DNA of 64,000 nucleotides from contig JAKOGH010000722.1 of NCBI GenBank assembly GCA_024811115.1, positions 372,001 through 436,000 of the forward strand. The letters are read 5' to 3'. The notes under the pieces are model-generated. The model did not search any database and was not told where the DNA came from. It saw only the letters and a list, made by a program, of their open reading frames with translations. Shown here one piece after another: positions 62,220 through 64,000 of the stretch; position 1 is the first letter of the stretch; each line of letters begins with the position of its first letter. The position numbers were made by a program, and so were the translations under genes. The stretch is from Terana coerulea (taxonomy: Eukaryota; Basidiomycota; Agaricomycetes; Polyporales; Phanerochaetaceae).

Positions 62220-62767
62220 CAGTAGTCGGAGAGGAACGGGTAGCGGCCAGATCAACAGTTGTCGACCTTGGTCAGCGTCTCATTTGAAGCTCCGCACTCT
62301 TTCCTCAGGCATTAGTCCTGTTAGTGGGCAGTGCCCTAAATACACCGTAGAACATCATCACAACACCGTTGCAATAGTCTCAATGGTTCAAGCCGAACTG
62401 TGAAACCACTAAATATGTCTTATCTGGAACTCTGTTCCGACGTTTGGCTAGCCTGGGGACAACTAAGTACGTAGCAAACAAACGCCTCACATACGCATGG
62501 CGAGTTACACGCCGAATAAACAAAGGTAGACAAACTCACTAGCCCAAAAAAACGAATGCATTTTTGTCAATTGTGCTCTAATTACGACAAGTCGTTTGTT
62601 GAGCGATGGTACGCGTAGATGTGGAACATGAGCGTGTTATTTATGTTTGTTGACGTGTCAATTCATCACGTGGCGGCTGCTCGTTACGGTCCGCTTTCGT
62701 GGCATTTCTATACTTATCCTCGTAATTAGCCTTTTCCTTCTCACCTTCCACCTCGCACGCCGCACAA
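62220..62767. other. Intergenic, about 550 bp
   Basis: From the MITE to the start of the membrane-anchored gene. A pyrimidine-rich tract at about 62720-62760 directly precedes the ATG. No other gene is seen. Confidence 0.45.
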
Positions 62768-64000
62768 ATGGGTTCAGTGCTCTCCATCCCGACTCTCATC
62801 TCCATCCTCCTCATCGCCGGCGGCATCTTCTACGGCTTCATCGAGAAGCGACCCCCGCCGCCCGACTGGGCGTCACCCTCCAACCGCGCAGTCCTCCCGG
62901 ACCAAGTCCAACCAGAGACGAAGGGCAAGAAGAAGAAGAAGGCGGTGAAGGATGCAGCGCAGAGTGCGTCGCAGACTGAGGTCGAGCCCACCGTCGTCGC
63001 GTTCCCCGCCGTAGTCCCGGGCGGGTTTAGCGAGCCCCCGCAGCCCGCGGCGGCACTGGCCAGCGCGCCAGCGACGAAGCCCAAGGCGAAGAAGAAGAAG
63101 GCGAAGAAGCCGGCGAGCGCGCGCGTGGCGGACGCCGCAGCCCGCGACGACGTCCAGAGCGACTCGTCCGCGACCGCGCCCGAGTCGTCAACGCCCGTGC
63201 CCCGCCCGACGGCGACCCGGCGGAAGAGCACGCCCGTCATCGACGACGGCCCGTGGACACGCGTCGAGACGAAGAAGCGCAGCGGCGCAGCACAGCCCGC
63301 TACGTCGGGCGTGTCTGCAACGCCCCTCGAGCGTATTCCGAGCGACGCAGGGATCACCACCTCTGTTACCGGGGCGTCGACGCCCGTCACTGAGGAGAGG
63401 ACGGAGGACGAGCAGTCGCCGCGGGCTGAAGAGAACCGTCGCACGCTTGCAGAACGTCTATTGCCCAAGCCACGGAAAACACGTGTGGAGGAGTGCGTGC
63501 TTTTCATCATGAGCGTTCACTAGCATCTGACTGTACCCTCAGCATGCTGGAAACACCAGATGTGCCTACTATCGCCCGCGTTATGCGTGTGCAACCGCCC
63601 CCAGGCGAGCAGCCAGCCGCCGGCTTCTCGTGGGAAGACTACGAAGACGTAGACAGCTCCAGAGTAACAGGAGATGACGCAGACGGTGAAGACGACGGCG
63701 GCTGGATCACAAAGAGCACCCGCAGCCGACCCAGTACGTTCTTCACTTCCCTGGCACTTGATTCCATACTGATGCACGAGGTAGAAACAGCACGTCCCAC
63801 GCCGACCACGGCCGAGAGCGCGCCGGAGGCCTTGACCAAGAAGCAGCGGCAGAACCTTGCCAAGCGGGAAGCGCAGAAGACTGCGAAAGATGATGCAGAG
63901 GCGGAACGCCAGGCGACCCTCGCGCGGCACAAGCGTGAGCTGGACAAGGCACGCATGACCGAGCAGTACGGAGCTGGCAAGAAACAAGGCACGGGCATGA
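62768..64000 (+). CDS. Membrane-anchored, Lys/Ala-rich low-complexity protein (3' end beyond window)
   Basis: The ATG at 62768 begins MGSVLSIPTLISILLIAGGI, a single N-terminal membrane segment, followed by FYGFIEKRPPPPDW. The rest is disordered and polar: lysine clusters (KGKKKKKAVKD, KPKAKKKKAKKP), then DDGPWTRVETKKRS and ENRRTLAERLLPKPRKTRVE. A short intron (donor GTGCGT near 63498, acceptor CCTCAG) leads to MLETPDVPTIARVMRVQPPP and GFSWEDYEDVD. A second intron precedes a basic coiled coil (LTKKQRQNLAKREAQKTAKD, ATLARHKRELDKARMTEQYG), still open at the window end. The topology suggests an ER-anchored protein with a cytosolic basic domain, perhaps binding RNA or ribosomes. I do not recognise the family. 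Confidence 0.65.

Noticed and set aside
62830..63510. 226-codon minus-strand frame
   Set aside because: Antisense of the Lys/Ala-rich membrane protein exon.

Overview
This window is nuclear DNA from a filamentous basidiomycete, most likely an Agaricomycete (polypore-like). The genes are dense and on both strands. They are broken into short exons by introns of about 45-65 nt with GTRNGT donors, CTNAC/TCAAC-like branch sites and YAG acceptors, and coding GC is high. No bacterial operons, CRISPR arrays, rRNAs or convincing tRNAs were seen. Because of the introns, most genes below were assembled from exon fragments, and their ends are the first and last codons I could support.

Layout, left to right. 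(1) 1-105: possible tail of an unknown gene, then about 2 kb with nothing recognisable. (2) 2.1-15.1 kb: BUD20-like ribosome-export zinc finger (-), NASP/Hif1/Sim3 histone chaperone (+), PRO2 glutamyl-phosphate reductase (-), dynactin p24 (-), an F-box-like protein (-), an aldo/keto reductase (-), mitoribosomal mS29/DAP3 (-), and a lineage-specific gene with a YENAWP motif and SAM-like tail (-). (3) 15.2-24.8 kb: vacuolar carboxypeptidase S (-), kinesin-14 (+), a second YENAWP/SAM-like paralogue (-), AP endonuclease APN2 (-). (4) 25.5-35.3 kb: ZDS-family protein (-), PEX1 peroxisomal AAA ATPase (-), COQ6 ubiquinone monooxygenase (+). (5) 37.3-44.7 kb: RING-PH-vWA protein (+) with a small inverted-repeat element in its first intron, and exocyst SEC6 (+). 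(6) 45.3-61.4 kb: three members of an Agaricomycete 'MGQYW/WAGD' F-box-like family (copy A +, copies B and C -) around NAD synthetase QNS1 (-) and acetyl-CoA carboxylase ACC1 (+). (7) 61.5-62.2 kb: two adjacent inverted-repeat mobile elements. (8) 62.8-64 kb: a membrane-anchored Lys-rich protein cut off by the window edge.

Most genes are conserved single-copy housekeeping genes of unrelated pathways: proline, CoQ, NAD and fatty-acid synthesis, peroxisome import, exocytosis, microtubule motors, DNA repair. The interesting material is the accessory layer: the two paralogous families, one member of each showing damage; a repeated 18-bp intergenic motif; and the MITE-like elements.

A window-wide caution: at least seven conserved genes (PRO2, kinesin-14, COQ6, the RING-vWA gene, SEC6 twice, ACC1, and MGQYW copy A), and probably the ZDS gene, change reading frame by one base. 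Most of these points lie at or beside a homopolymer. Since ACC1 and SEC6 are essential in well-studied fungi, I read these as residual assembly indels, not pseudogenes.
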